Positions 34,723-46,251 of a stretch of 64,000 nt of DNA are shown one piece after another. The stretch is from Petrosia ficiformis (Eukaryota > Porifera > Demospongiae > Haplosclerida > Petrosiidae): assembly GCA_947044365.1 (NCBI GenBank), contig OX345640.1, positions 1,969,001 to 2,033,000 on the forward strand, given 5' to 3'. How positions within the stretch are numbered: position 1 is the stretch's first letter; each line of letters opens with the position of its first letter. The notes below the pieces were generated by a model. The model made no database searches, was not told where the DNA came from, and saw only the letters and a program-made list of their open reading frames with translations. The position numbers were made by a program, and so were the translations under genes.

Positions 34723-35189
34723 GTAAGTTTACTTTTTAGTGTTGTCTGTAAATAGTTTAGTGACTGTATAAATACTAATACTTTTAAAGTTGATTTTAAG
34801 CGCAGTTATGACTTTTGTAAGCAGCTGTTTGATGGATTAATCCACGAAGCAACCACAAGCAGTAAAGTCTGTGGGAAGAATGTTGGTTGGTGCTGTGATT
34901 ACAGTCTAACCAGAAAAGAAAAGCAGTTGACCCAGTGTGGTTACATTTATTAATGTGGTGCTAATGAACACCTTGCAAAATTACAAAAAAAGGTGAAGGG
35001 CAAATAGCTTAGGAGATTACAAAGAAGTTGTAAAAGTACTAGTCAATATCAGTTCCAACATTGCTTATTATATTACCAGCAAAACAAACTACAATATATT
35101 CAGTACTACCACTGCACTGTCTGTATACACTAATGTAGTATTGTTTTTATTAGTCCTTTATTTCTCATTTTTTACTGTAGAAAACCATT

Positions 35190-35729
35190 ATGCCTCTGAC
35201 ACTACCAATTCTGTGGCTTGTTTCCTGCGTTTTACTTCATCTGTGGTTCGTTTTCATATGCATTTTATTTCTACCAGATCTGTGTGTTTTCTTCACCTGT
35301 ATTTTATTTCAAGATCTGTGGGTTATTTCCATCTGGATTTTACTTCAAGATTTTTGGCTCGTCTTTATCTGCATTTTACTTCAAGAGCTGTGGTTCGCTT
35401 TCCTCTCCATTTTACTTCTACCATATCTTTGGGTTTTTTACATCTGCATTTTACTTCAATACCCGTGGGATGTTTTAATATGTTTTTTAGCAGTATTCGC
35501 TATAATATTTGGAATTATATATTGGCTAGTTAATCGAGGAAACAGAAACCTACTAACGAAACCGATTCAACAAGAATACACCGAACAAGAAGATAGAGAA
35601 CTGGTACTACTGTGTAACAAACACATTCTAGAGATCCGCTATATATATGTGGATAATGATATACCATATATGGTGGAAGCTCAAAGGGAACATCAAATAA
35701 ACTTCAGAAACTCACTATTTGTAATCTAA
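35190..35729 (+). CDS. Type-C membrane protein with tandem 12-residue hydrophobic repeats
   Basis: 179 residues. Residues 6-100 are about seven tandem repeats of a 12-residue hydrophobic unit with an LW/FW core (QDLWVISIWILL, QDFWLVFICILL, QELWFAFLSILL), encoded by 36-39-bp DNA repeats. A final hydrophobic segment (AVFAIIFGIIYWLV) leads into the family's cytosolic-type tail: basic NRGNRN, then TKPIQQEYTEQEDRELVLLC, IPYMVEAQREHQ and the end RNSLFVI. A-type copies have one membrane segment, so this gene appears to have amplified its DLW-hydrophobic start. Acceptor CTGTAG at 35180, ATG ten bases in. All three frames are open over the repeat, but only this one continues into the conserved tail. 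Function unknown. Confidence 0.65.
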   Translation: MPLTLPILWLVSCVLLHLWFVFICILFLPDLCVFFTCILFQDLWVISIWILLQDFWLVFICILLQELWFAFLSILLLPYLWVFYICILLQYPWDVLICFLAVFAIIFGIIYWLVNRGNRNLLTKPIQQEYTEQEDRELVLLCNKHILEIRYIYVDNDIPYMVEAQREHQINFRNSLFVI

Positions 35730-36000
35730 TATCATGCATAGTATATTCACAGCAGGATGACATACACACATAATTTAAATATATACATTCAATTATTATT
35801 GAACATGGATGTACAAATCAGTTATTTGTGAAATTTGTCAAATTGTCACATAATTATAATAATTATATTATAAATAAAATTTATACATGTATATATAATC
35901 CACAATTTTGTTATATGAAAGTTTTTTTGTTGAGTAGATTTATACAACTAGTAATAAGAATTATACAACTAGTAGTACAACATTATTATACACCTAGTAA

Positions 36001-37463
36001 TAGTCTAGCGAGCAGACCTTTCGCTTCCGCTTTTACATTGGGACGGGGCGGACGAAAGGTCTGGAGACTCTTGACACGTTTGCACGAGCCGTAGGAATGT
36101 AATCAATCCATGTGTCACATGATCTGATTTCACCACGCCTTGCACCTCAGCGCACAGCTTAACGTGTGAGGTAAGGCAGGGTATCGAACAAAATTTAGTT
36201 TTTCGTACCTGTTGTTTAAAAGAATCACCCTGGACTGCCAACACTATATTGGAGTAAGAGGTCCACCTATGTCCAAATACAGCAAGTGAAACCCTTTGCG
36301 TTTGCTTCTTTATAGTTAACGCACGAGAAGACAAACGACAGGAAGGTGAAAATTGGTAGGCGGGGTAAGTTGGACGTATAAATTATGTATAATTATACTT
36401 ACATTCGAGGGAGGGGCTGGACTATAGCAGTTCTGAACGTCCACAGATAGTTACAGATTGTCGAAATAAGTGTAAGGAAGCAAATGCACACTATAGAAAC
36501 ACACTTAGAAAATGCAATGACAATCAATGAATTTATTTATATAATATTGTTGGATATAGAGGAAGAAACACCTGCAACATACCCGTCAAAGACTGGAGTT
36601 AGGAGGTGTGCAACCCACAGTAAAAAAGTACACAAACATACCTTCAAACAAAACCTCACCAAAATGTTGAGATAGCTTCTTTACTGTAGTAAGCAGGGAA
36701 AGATGTTCCAAGTTACCCCGCCCTACCTTACGTAACGTTTATAATTTATCGTCGAGTCACGATGAAATGCTGTCTGTGAGTTTGCCGTCTGCAAATCAAT
36801 AAAAGAAGGAGGTTGTACGGAGCATCATCTTGTACAGTTCTAGAATTATTTAAAGTCGAAGCCACTAGACTAGGCCTTGCTGGTGTGGTACCTTCAAACA
36901 GCTGTTCCTCAGAGTAATGCTTCAGGACTGAAGAACACTACTTGATAATATCCTTCATGTATTTTGTCAACATTTTCAATTATTTCACTACATGTAGTAA
37001 CATAGACACCTTTCACTCCTTTGCTCATTAATGATGTGATGTAACCGGGTCTTTCATCAGCGCCACCAGAGGACTGACAACAATGACAATACACTTTGGG
37101 TCACTATTATTTCTGAGAATGTCGAATACTATTGGCAATATGTAGTAGCACAAGCTCTTGCCACTACCAGTTGGGAGCGAAATGAACACATCTTTACCTT
37201 GTAGATAGTACATTATTGCCTCCTTCTGTTTTACTCGTAAATTCGAGTAACCTAGCTCTTCAGCTACCGTCTGGATTGCCTCTTCCATTTAATCCCGTAA
37301 CTCGTCTTAACGTGTTTGTGGCTAGAGTCATGTGACTACTCGCATCTCATTGGCTCTATCAACCTTCCTGTAGAGCCCATGAAATCGTGTCAAAAGTCTC
37401 CAGACCTTTCGTCCGCCCTGTCCCAATGTAAAAGCAGAAGCGAAAGGTCTGCTCGCCAGACTA
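36001..37463. mobile_element. Mutator-like (Pack-MULE-like) element, 78-bp TIRs, 9-bp TSD
   Basis: The left terminus TAGTCTAGCGAGCAGACCTT (36001-36078) is matched in inverted form at 37386-37463 with about five mismatches. The flanking duplication ACCTAGTAA is at 35992-36000 and again at 37464-37472. Long TIRs with a 9-bp duplication fit the Mutator superfamily. Each TIR also has an internal palindrome (GACCTTTCG ... CGAAAGGTC). It carries no transposase, only a helicase fragment, so it is non-autonomous. Confidence 0.85.
36908..37288 (-). pseudogene. RecQ-like DNA helicase fragment inside the Mutator-like element
   Basis: Starts MEEAIQTVAEELGYSNLRVK and continues QKEAIMYYLQGKDVFISLPT with the Walker A motif TGSGKS, then VVSPLVALMKD. 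A one-base shift follows near 37050, after which the frame continues GYITSLMSKGVKGVYVTTCS to YYQVVFFSPEALL and a stop. So only the N-terminal part of the superfamily 2 helicase core is present; the DEAH box and second RecA domain are missing. Upstream at about 37300-37360 are an inverted CCAAT word and GTCACATGAC, perhaps the captured gene's promoter. Broken, unlikely to be functional. Confidence 0.8.
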
Positions 37464-37534
37464 ACCTAGTAAAGGGTTATAATATACAATTAGTATTGTA
37501 TTCAACAATCATAAGTTGATAATATAAATATGAT

Positions 37535-37780
37535 TATTATAATGCATGAAACATTTCTCAACAAGATATAGATGAATATGTATTATGGATAGACAGATAG
37601 ATGTATGATAATCCTGTATACATGTATAATGCTGAAAATAGTCTAGTCAAAGTTAAAGGTTACTTTATAATAATACATAATTATACACATGGGATGAGAA
37701 ATGTCTTTCAATTGTAATGTTTAAATGTTTATAATAATAACCTACATACAGTAAGTATACTTATAAATTATTATTGTTTG
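37535..37780. repeat. Copy of the array's 3' flank (also 25840-26080, 58260-58500)
   Basis: Shared words include ATGCATGAAACATTTCTCAA, GATGTATGATAATCCTGTAT and AAGTTAAAGGTTACTTTATA. It is the continuation of the type-C 3' flank interrupted by the Mutator-like insertion. Confidence 0.8.
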
Positions 37781-37846
37781 TACATCATATGTAGCTACAT
37801 ACATACATGCCGTTTTTACATCATTTATTAAAATTAGTTATTCAAT

Positions 37847-38292
37847 GCAATGCAATGACAATCAATGAATTTATTTATATAATATTGTTGGATATAGAGG
37901 AAGAAACACCTGCAACATACCCGTCAAAGACTGGAGTTAGGAGGTGTGCAACCCACAGTAAAAAAGTACACAAACATACCTTCAAACAAAACCTCACCAA
38001 AATGTTGAGATAGCTTCTTTACTGTAGTAAGCAGGGAAAGATGTTCCAAGTTACCCCGCCCTACCTTACGTAACGTTTATAATTTATCGTCGAGTCACGA
38101 TGAAATGCTGTCTGTGAGTTTGCCGTCTGCAAATCAATAAAAGAAGGAGGTTGTACGGAGCATCATCTTGTACAGTTCTAGAATTATTTAAAGTCGAAGC
38201 CACTAGACTAGGCCTTGCTGGTGTGGTACCTTCAAACAGCTGTTCCTCAGAGTAATGCTTCAGGACTGAAGAACACTACTTGATAATATCCT
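37847..38292. mobile_element. Internal-only copy of the Mutator-like element
   Basis: Near-identical to 36511-36955, covering AATGCAATGACAATCAATGA through ACTACTTGATAATATCCTT, but without terminal inverted repeats. It ends abruptly at the hairpin beginning TTCGGCAGTTATTAAAATTA. It includes the end of the helicase fragment (SPEALL stop). Confidence 0.8.
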
Positions 38293-38293
38293 T

Positions 38294-38362
38294 TATTCGG
38301 CAGTTATTAAAATTAGAAGCCTCGGCTCCGCCTCAGCTTCTAATTAATAACTGCCGAATGTA
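38294..38362. repeat. Foldback element, 28-bp arms
   Basis: Arms ATTCGGCAGTTATTAAAATT... and ...AATTAATAACTGCCGAAT pair, with loop CTCGGCTCCGCCTCAG. The loop type resembles that of the other hairpins in this window. Confidence 0.75.
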
Positions 38363-38689
38363 TATTCAACATACCGTACACTCTGTACTTTATCTATAGC
38401 TTAGTGCACCCAATATCAATTGATTATCGATAATATCAGAGGAAGTAATTAATTACTTGACAGGAAAGACCTCCCACTAATTGACATGAAAATAGATAAT
38501 TTATGTATCATGTACTAAATACAAAACCAGTTGTAAGTTAAGTTACTAGGATGTTTTTTTAAAAATACAAATGCCTTGTACTGAATGCGCATGCGCATAA
38601 GTACAAATCGATATCTGGTCACGATATCAGTTATCACTAAATGTGCTATATCGATAACAATTATCGATATTTCGATTATCAAGTCCCAG

Positions 38690-39410
38690 CACTAGTACAT
38701 ACATACATACATACATACATACGATGTATGTATATGTATATGATGTATGTATGTATGTATGTAGGTACATATGATGTAAAAACAGGTAGGTTACCTATGA
38801 TGTACAACAGGCAGGTACCTATATAATGTAAAACAGGTAGGTACCTATGACGCACAACAAGGAGGTATCTGTCATGTACAACAGGCAGGTACCTACGATG
38901 TACAACAGGCAGATATGATGTACAACAGGCAGGTACCTATGATGTACAACAGGCAGGTACCTATGATGTACAACAGGTAGGTACCTATGATACACAACAA
39001 GGAGGTACCTATGATGTACAATAGGCAGGTACCTATGATGTACAACAGGCAGGTACCTATGATGTACAGCAGGCAGGTATCTATGATGTACAACAAGCAG
39101 ATACCTATGATGTACAACAGGCAGGTGCCTATGATGTATAAACAGGCAGGTACCTATGATGCACAACAGGTATGTATGAATGTATGCATGTACGACAGAC
39201 AGGTATTTATGATGTAGAACAGGCAGGTACCTATATGATGTACAACAGGTATGTATGTAAGTATGCGTGTACAACAGGCAGGTACCTATGATGCACAACA
39301 GGTATGTATGTAGGTATGCATGTACAACAGGCAGGTGCCTATGATTTAAAACAGGCAGGTACCTATGATGCACAACAGGTATGTATGTATGTATGTATGT
39401 ACAACAGAAC
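38690..39410. repeat. 24-26-bp GGTACC minisatellite, ~25 copies, with TATG edges
   Basis: The unit is CAGGCAGGTACCTATGATGT plus ACAA, with variants GGTAGGTACC and GATGCACAAC. Interrupted by short TATG runs after 39170. Confidence 0.92.
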
Positions 39411-39641
39411 ACAAATTGAAACTGAAAGAACACAAGACTCTAGCAAGCAGGAGGCCCCTGCCCAAACCCCTCCCCCTTAAATGAAACCCTGGCATAATTA
39501 TGTTAAGGTTGTACCTATACTGGCATTGGTACTGCTATAGGTGCCTATACTCAACATTCTGGTATAGGTAGAATCGGTGGCAATTACTTACATGTATATT
39601 TTTATACTTACTTTATGCTTTGTTCTTCTATATAGAAATGT

Positions 39642-39917
39642 TCTTATTGAAAACACTACAAACTGCTTTGCTTTCATTAGCAACACTGATGTTATATCGG
39701 GAACACATTAATTGTCATTTAATTATTACTTTTTGTGGGTGTGGTAGCAACGATATCAGTATCTGGATCAGCAGATACACAAAATTTAAGTATCAGATTG
39801 GATGGGCTAAGTGGTATAGGTACAACCTTAAATTATGTCATGAGAGCTCATGACGTCATTATATACACATCACACACTGACCCACACACCTCTAATACTC
39901 TTGTCATGGTACATTGA
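39642..39917 (+). pseudogene. Small secreted-protein-like remnant
   Basis: After a CTTCTATATAG acceptor, an ATG opens MFLLKTLQTALLSLATLMLY. The coding-like continuation is in another frame: LLLFVGVVATISVSGSADTQ, NLSIRLDGLSGIGTTLNYVM, ending TLVMVH and a stop, with a stop between the two. It looks like a signal-peptide protein broken by a frameshift. Family not recognised. Confidence 0.35.
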
Positions 39918-39984
39918 AATATTGTCTCCAATGACCCTTTAGCGATACATCATGTCCACTCTCTCTCAAATGCTCTATCTAATC

Positions 39985-40365
39985 TAATGATAATTATAAC
40001 ATCCCTTCCTTTTAGTAAGGCATTGTGACTTTTAGTTATCTAAACTAAACTATACATGAAAATTGGGTACTTATTTGTCATACATAGTTACATACATAGT
40101 TACATACATAGTTACATACATACATACATACATCTAAAGATTTAGTTAGCATAGGGGTAGGAAGCCGGGGTGCTACGTGTGCTGCAGCATCCCTACTTTT
40201 GTTATACATGATGACCCAAAACTATACCAAAGTGCCCAAAATTCAATCTCAGAGCACCTCTTTCCAAACATTTTCCCAGGGGTGGACTCCCGGACCCCCT
40301 GCTTATTGTGTTTCGTTACTAATCCTGTGGAGCATACCTACCTACAAATACCTTCCTACCCCTTA
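39985..40365. repeat. Segmental repeat, partner 16375-16715
   Basis: See partner; about 90 percent similar by eye. It ends in (TATG)n (40365-40417) and a duplicated word CAATCTACAATCGATCTACATG (two copies, 40450-40530). Confidence 0.8.
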
Positions 40366-40683
40366 TGTATGTATGTATGTATGTATGTATGTATGTATGT
40401 ATGTATGTATGTATGTCATGAGGTACATGTAATGTTGGTATTGGTACAAGCAATCTACAATCGATCTACATGTATGTATGTATGTATGTACACATATTGG
40501 TATTGGTACGAGCAATCTACAATCGATCTACATGTATGTATGTATGTATATCTATCCAGTCAGGTGGATAGGCTGTCAGTCAGATTGGAAGGATCTGATT
40601 GGTGGATAGGCTGTATTATAGGCTGTTATCTGATTGGTGGATAGGCTGTAAGCTGGAAGGATCTGATTGGTGGATGGCTGGTG

Positions 40684-40738
40684 TATATATAAATCAACAC
40701 TATAATCATTCTGTAGTATGCTTAGGTTATACTATACA
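40684..40738 (+). promoter_or_regulatory. TATA box and exon 1, type-A copy at 41.4 kb
   Basis: TATATATAAA at 40684-40693, leader ATCATTCTGTAGTATGCTTAG. The donor is weakened (GTGACT at 40739 instead of GTGAGT). The intron ends at CCCTATAG, 41327. Confidence 0.55.
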
Positions 40739-41356
40739 GTGACTTTAAGTTTTATTATTGTCAGTAAATTTTGACTGTAATAGTGTCTATACTTGTAACT
40801 GCAAAGGAAAAAAGACCACAGCTGTGTTACAGATTGAAGCGATTGAAGAACGAAACAACAGAACAAGGCAACAACGACCAGTAAAGTGGTGGGTTGGCTA
40901 CTGTTAGTGCAAAGATTATACTGTTTGGTTGTCTGTTACTACAGTCTAGCCACCAAAGAAAACCAATTGATCCAGTGTGGCTTAGATTTAATAGATCTGA
41001 AGTAGTTAAATGCAACTTCAAACCACTAGTATATATAATTATTGTGGCGCTAATGAGAATAGCAACCAAACAAGAGATTATAAACAATTTCTGATAGTAC
41101 AGACTGAGTGTTCATTGTTCTGATACATTTAATCTGAACTCTACATAATTATTTGTACATAGCTTGTGTTTCGTGTTTCATGTAGTATCTGCATAGTACA
41201 GATACTACACACTATGTAACAATACTACCTCATTTAGTACAGCACAGCACAGCACAACACAGCTAAGCTGTTTGCTTAAAATTACTAATAATTATAATAC
41301 AAATACTTTTCTTTTCTTTCCCTATAGAAACCTATAAACTAAAAATAAAACAGGTT

Positions 41357-41631
41357 ATGGATCCAAATCCTTCAGATCTGTGGGAGATGTTTAGTTCTGC
41401 GTCGGTAGTATTCTTCATAGTGATATTCTTCATATTATTTGGAATTATAATATCAAGAATCAGAAATCGATCATCAAGACCAGTTCGAGGTTATACATGT
41501 ACCAGGCGACAATTTGTAGTCAAATGTACCATTACCAGCTATAAAGAAACAACATACCATATATGGTAGAAGTGATACCAGAAAGCGAAAGAGACATAAA
41601 AAAGTCCTTATTTGTTAGCGGGAGAATCTAA
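41357..41631 (+). pseudogene. Type-A copy with frameshifting deletion
   Basis: MDPNPSDLWEMFSSASVVFF, a full hydrophobic segment and IRNRSSRP are intact. The EYT motif is altered to GYTCTRRQFVVKC. About 45 bp that encode the HLLRRNRHILVT region elsewhere are deleted, and the reading stops at 41569 after YKETTYHIW. The lost frame still shows the tail down to the old stop at 41631. It could make a 70-residue tail-less protein; more likely decaying. Confidence 0.7.
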
Positions 41632-41679
41632 TACCATGTTACAAATTAATAAAGACAAGACTTAAAATCTATAAATGTG

Positions 41680-42060
41680 AACTATGTAACTATTGTAATG
41701 TATTCATTGTAATGTATTTATTGTAATGTATTTAATATAAACTATGTAACTATTGTAATGTATTTATTGTAATGTATTTAATATAAACTATGTAACTATT
41801 GTAATGTATTTATTGTAATGTATTTAATATAAACTATGTAACTATTGTAATGTATTTATTGTAATGTATTTAATATAAACTATGTAACTATTGTAATGTA
41901 TTTATTGTAATGTATTTAATATAAACTATGTAACTATTGTAATGTATTTATTGTAACGTATTTAATATAAACTATGTAACTATTGTAATGTAACTATTGT
42001 AATGTATTTAATATAAACTATGTAACTATTGTAACGTATTTAATATAAACTATGTAATTA
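41680..42060. repeat. 46-bp minisatellite, ~8 copies
   Basis: The unit contains AACTATGTAACTATTGTAAT and GTATTTATTGTAATGTATTT. It lies directly downstream of the 41.4-kb type-A copy; a single unit remains at the equivalent place after the 46.9-kb copy (47235-47280). Confidence 0.93.
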
Positions 42061-43589
42061 TTGTAAACTATTTACTGTTGTTATGAGTACATGTACATGT
42101 ACATTTCTATGCATAAAACGTCCTAATACATTTCTATGCATAAAACGTCCTAGTAAATGTGTTAGTATCATTAGGACATTTTATGCATTATGATTAGAAG
42201 TATGGTATTGATATGGTAGAGGTACACATATGTGTAGGATGAGTTGAGAGGTATGGTTTGTTATGATAGATAGAGAAGTACTGTATAGCCCTAAATTTTC
42301 ACAGGCTATAAATTTGTGTTTTTCACGAAAACTGACGGACGGACCTCAAAATTTTACTCGTGAAAGTAATGGTCACGTCCACAACATGTGAGCCTTATCT
42401 TGTTGTGAAAAGTTTATCCGTGAAAATTATACTAATAGTAATAATCATTACATTAATTTTAGTGAAATAGCCATCTCATTTAAAATGCTATTAGAGAAAT
42501 GCATAAGATTGTCATAACTTCCTTAACTATGTATACAATGTGTATGTGGCGGCACAAACATACAGCAATTAATACAACATGTATATGTACAATAGATATG
42601 TGAGCTATAAAACTCATTATTTATTACTATATACATGTAACAGAAAATTATATGCATCTTATTACATGTAATCTACGGACACTAAGATTAACTGCTACTT
42701 TACTACTGTATTCAGTAAACTATAAATAAGTTATGAACATAGAACTATATTTCAATGTACATGTACACTATATATATGTATGATTTGTGTTATAAATACA
42801 AAAGCTTACATGATCTTGTTACTATCATGATCTTGTTACTATCACCCAGTAATTAATTAACAGCTGCTAATTGTAGAGAACATCTAGCAAATAAGATGAA
42901 AAGAGAGTATTTTAAATATATAGTGTGTCTGTGAATTATCAAACACAGCATGAAACTCCTCCCATAACAACTAGGTGTGAATACTCACTGTCTCTAACTC
43001 TTAAAGCATTTTTAAACAATGAGAATCTGGTTAATGAACCTACTATAAGCTTTATTCTATATAGAATATATACTATGTGTAATGAACAACCTTGTATCTG
43101 CATGTAACCACAGAATCAACCTTGTGTTTACTAAACTTTACTACACGTATGTTTTATAAATAAAACAAATACTAATTTTACATGTGTATTTCTATTACAT
43201 GAAATGCCCATTGAAATTATCATAGATCATAGAAATGTTAAAGATAATGATGCTTGAGTTGAAACTGATTATATATATATATATATATATAATAAATTGA
43301 CAACAAGCAAATAAGCCTTTTTGTACACATGTGGACTCAGCTAGGAAAGTATGTGTTCTATTGATATGGTGATTAAGACCTCTCAGCTAGAACACCTGTG
43401 TGATCAAAGCTATGAATTTACAATAAGCTCAGTTTTGTGATTCTACTTTAGAACTGGAAGCTAAATGAGGCACATATCCAGACACTGTGTATAGTTATAA
43501 TACAATGTCATTTTATTGATTCAGTAGATACAAGACATTAATTAATCCAGAGCTACTCAAATATGATAACATGACCTGTACATTGGGTA

Positions 43590-43911
43590 GAAGTTGTAAG
43601 TTAAGTATAATTTATCACTGTTGTAGTAACTAAAGACAATATGACTATTATACATAGAGACAATTATAAATGTAACTATTATAATTATAGAAACAGAACA
43701 ATGTCTTGTAATTATTATTATGTTTATTATTCTATGTTGTATATCAATCAATATGTCTCAAGTTCTTTGTTGTGTATGAGTCAATATGTCTCCCAAGCGT
43801 TACCTATATAAGCTGGTTAATGTTTCAGTTCAACAGTTCTGTTAAAAAGCTGTTATAAGAATTGTTTTCCAAGTTACAACATATTTAGGTTACAAGCATG
43901 ATATTTCCAGG
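43590..43911 (+). promoter_or_regulatory. Type-D promoter repeat, copy 3 (with ORF)
   Basis: TATATAAG at 43805-43812, then the CTGGTTAATGTTTCAGTTCA leader and ATG at 43912. This is the only copy whose downstream coding region is recognisable. Confidence 0.6.
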
Positions 43912-43971
43912 ATGTCATTCTTCAAAAAGAAGTTGAAGTTGGACTCTAATGCAGACAGGCTGAACATGCCA

Positions 43972-44026
<55 letters not shown>

Positions 44027-44368
44027 GTGTGTATATACGTGTTGGGTGGAACCTCTGTCCTGGTCATTCCACTAAGGTGAGCAGCGAGGGACCAACACCA
44101 AGTAGTATAAAGTTCAGTCAAATCACTGATCTCACAGACGATGACTCTCCCCTAAGGTTACCCACATCGAAAAGTGCTTTGTTCATACATGTTGGGTGGA
44201 ACCCCTGTCCTGGTTTATACCACTGAGGTGAGCAGCGGGGAACCTGCTCCAACTAGTATAATGACTAGTGAAATTGCTAATCTCAGAAGTACATTAAAAA
44301 CCCAAAAACTACTAGAAAATTCAGAAGTACAGTTGTTACATGATTATAATAATCAATTATTTACTTAA
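43912..44368 (+). CDS. Type-D putative gene, MSFFKKK start, structure uncertain
   Basis: The ORF starts MSFFKKKLKLDSNADRLNMP, passes through an in-frame (TG)n tract (CVCV...), then reads KVSSEGPTPSSIKFSQITDL to HVGWNPCPGLYH and a stop at 44226. A duplicated segment in another frame continues EVSSGEPAPTSIMTSEIANL then LLENSEVQLLHDYNNQLFT, with a stop at 44368. The two VSS..P.P.S segments are tandem duplicates of ~140 bp. GTATGT at the start of the (TG)n and AG before GTGAGC suggest introns, but I cannot fix the splicing. No family recognised. Confidence 0.4.
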
Positions 44369-44716
44369 CATTTCCATATGCTTTGATGCTGCAGGACCAT
44401 TTAACACGGATAATCTGGCCTTGGGAACCAGAACTGGGGGTTAAAGACATCTTTGGTGGGATCCCAACCCTCCCCTCTCTATCCGTATCTGGAAATGCTC
44501 AGAGTCCTGTTTACCAATGCATCAGTAAATACATGTAATAATCACTTACTTTCAAAATCTTGAAGTTAAATAATGGCCCATTCTTATTAGATTACAAAAG
44601 ATCTAATTCCCTTGAAAATCATGTGCTTTTACACATGTGGTCTATTAATTAGCCTTATAGGTGGACGTTTGTTAATTATTAATTAAAATTATTGCAAGAC
44701 CACTATATATACAGAT

Positions 44717-45059
<343 letters not shown>

Positions 45060-45060
<1 letters not shown>

Positions 45061-45385
45061 TAATATGCCCAGTTTACATACTATGCTATCGAGTTAACCC
45101 AGTTAACCCAGTTAACCCAGCATTCCTATGCCCAGTTTACATACTGTGCTATAGAGTTAACCCAGTTAACCCAGCATTCCTATAATAATATGCCCAGTTT
45201 ACATACTGTGCTATAGAGTTAACCCAGCATTCCTATGCCCAGTTTACATACTGTACTATAGAGTCAACCCAGTTAACCCAGCAATCCTATAATAATATAC
45301 ACAGTTTACATACTGTGCTACAGAGTTAACCCAGCTGGGTTAACTGGGTTGACTCTATAGCACAGTATGTAAACTGGGCATATGG
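45060..45385. repeat. 62-bp minisatellite ending in a large palindrome
   Basis: Direct units contain GCCCAGTTTACATACTGTGC and TAGAGTTAACCCAG. At 45333 the sequence turns round at CCCAGCTGGG and runs back as the complement to ~45380, forming a ~50-bp-arm hairpin with almost no loop. Confidence 0.9.
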
Positions 45386-45394
45386 CATACTATA

Positions 45395-45860
45395 ATATGT
45401 ATGTATGTATGTATGTATGTATGAGAATCCACCAGGCATACTATAATAACTATGTATGTATGTATGTATGGATGTATGAGAATCCACCAGGCATACTATA
45501 ATAACTATGTATGTATGTATGTATGTATAAAGAATCCACCAGGCATACTATAATAACTATGTATGTATGTATATGTATGTATGAACTATAACTAACTAAA
45601 CTAAAAGTTTGAGAATCCACCAGGCATACTATAATAACTATGTATGTATGTATGTATGAGAATCCACCAGGCATACTATAACTATGTATGTATGTATGTA
45701 TGTATGTATGTATGTACTATGTATGTATGTATGTATGAACTATAACTAACTAAACTAAAAGTTTGAGAATCCACCAGGCATGCAGTTGGGGTAGTAGTCA
45801 TAGTCATAGTCAAATAGTAATATAGTATAGTATGCATGTATGTATGTATGTTCATGTCAT
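45395..45860. repeat. TATG satellite with GAGAATCCACCAGGCATAC core
   Basis: Seven units of (TATG)n plus GAGAATCCACCAGGCATACT and ATAATAACTATG. Some units include AACTAACTAAACTAAAAGTT. Confidence 0.92.
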
Positions 45861-45889
45861 GTATGGTAGTATTCAAATATCTATAGCGG

Positions 45890-46150
45890 ATAGGCTAAGG
45901 TGGATATCTATCCAGTCAGGTGGATAGGCTGTCAGCCAGGTGGATAGGCTGTATTATAGGCTGTTATTGGATTGGAAGGATCTGATTGGGGGATAGGTTG
46001 TTATAGGCTGTTATCTGATTGGTGGATAGGCTGTTATAGGCTGTTATCTGATTGGAAGGATCTGATTGGGGGATAGGCTGTTATAGGCTGTTATCTGATT
46101 GGAAGGATCTGATTGGTGGATAGGCTGTTATAGGCTGTTATCTGATTGGA
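45890..46150. repeat. ~47-bp GGATAGGCTGTTATAGGCTG repeats
   Basis: Irregular repeats of GATAGGCTGTTATAGGCTGT and TATCTGATTGGAAGGATCTG lie directly upstream of the 46.9-kb type-A promoter. The same words precede the 41.4-kb promoter (40555-40680). Confidence 0.9.
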
Positions 46151-46196
46151 AGAAAGTTTTGTATGTACACAGTTAATATGTGTAGGAGAGTTGGTG

Positions 46197-46251
46197 TATA
46201 TATAAATCAACACTATAATCATTCTGTAGTAAGCTTAGGTTCTACTATACA
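46197..46251 (+). promoter_or_regulatory. TATA box and exon 1, type-A copy at 46.9 kb
   Basis: TATATATAAA at 46197-46206, leader ATCATTCTGTAGTAAGCTTAG. The donor position reads GTGACA (46252), a weak site. The intron ends TTTTCCTATAG at 46856. Confidence 0.55.

Noticed and set aside
36005..36334. 109-residue minus-strand ORF at the end of the Mutator-like element
   Set aside because: Half of it is terminal inverted repeat and it has no recognisable domain; more likely chance.
36484..36675. 63-residue ORF in the Mutator-like element, repeated at 37807
   Set aside because: Repeated only because the element interior is repeated; no domain recognised.
38580..38695. Possible hAT element end (CCCAGCACTAGTAC with ATCGATA palindromes)
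   Set aside because: No matching opposite terminus or target duplication could be found by eye.
40827..41087. Minus-strand ORF in the type-A intron (MFIISCLVAILISATIIIYT...), also at 46245
   Set aside because: Complement of the conserved intron. Copies at 27, 52 and 59 kb do not keep the frame.
43370..43440. Possible tRNA-like sequence (ACCTCTCAGCTAGAACACCT)
   Set aside because: No convincing cloverleaf or B box.
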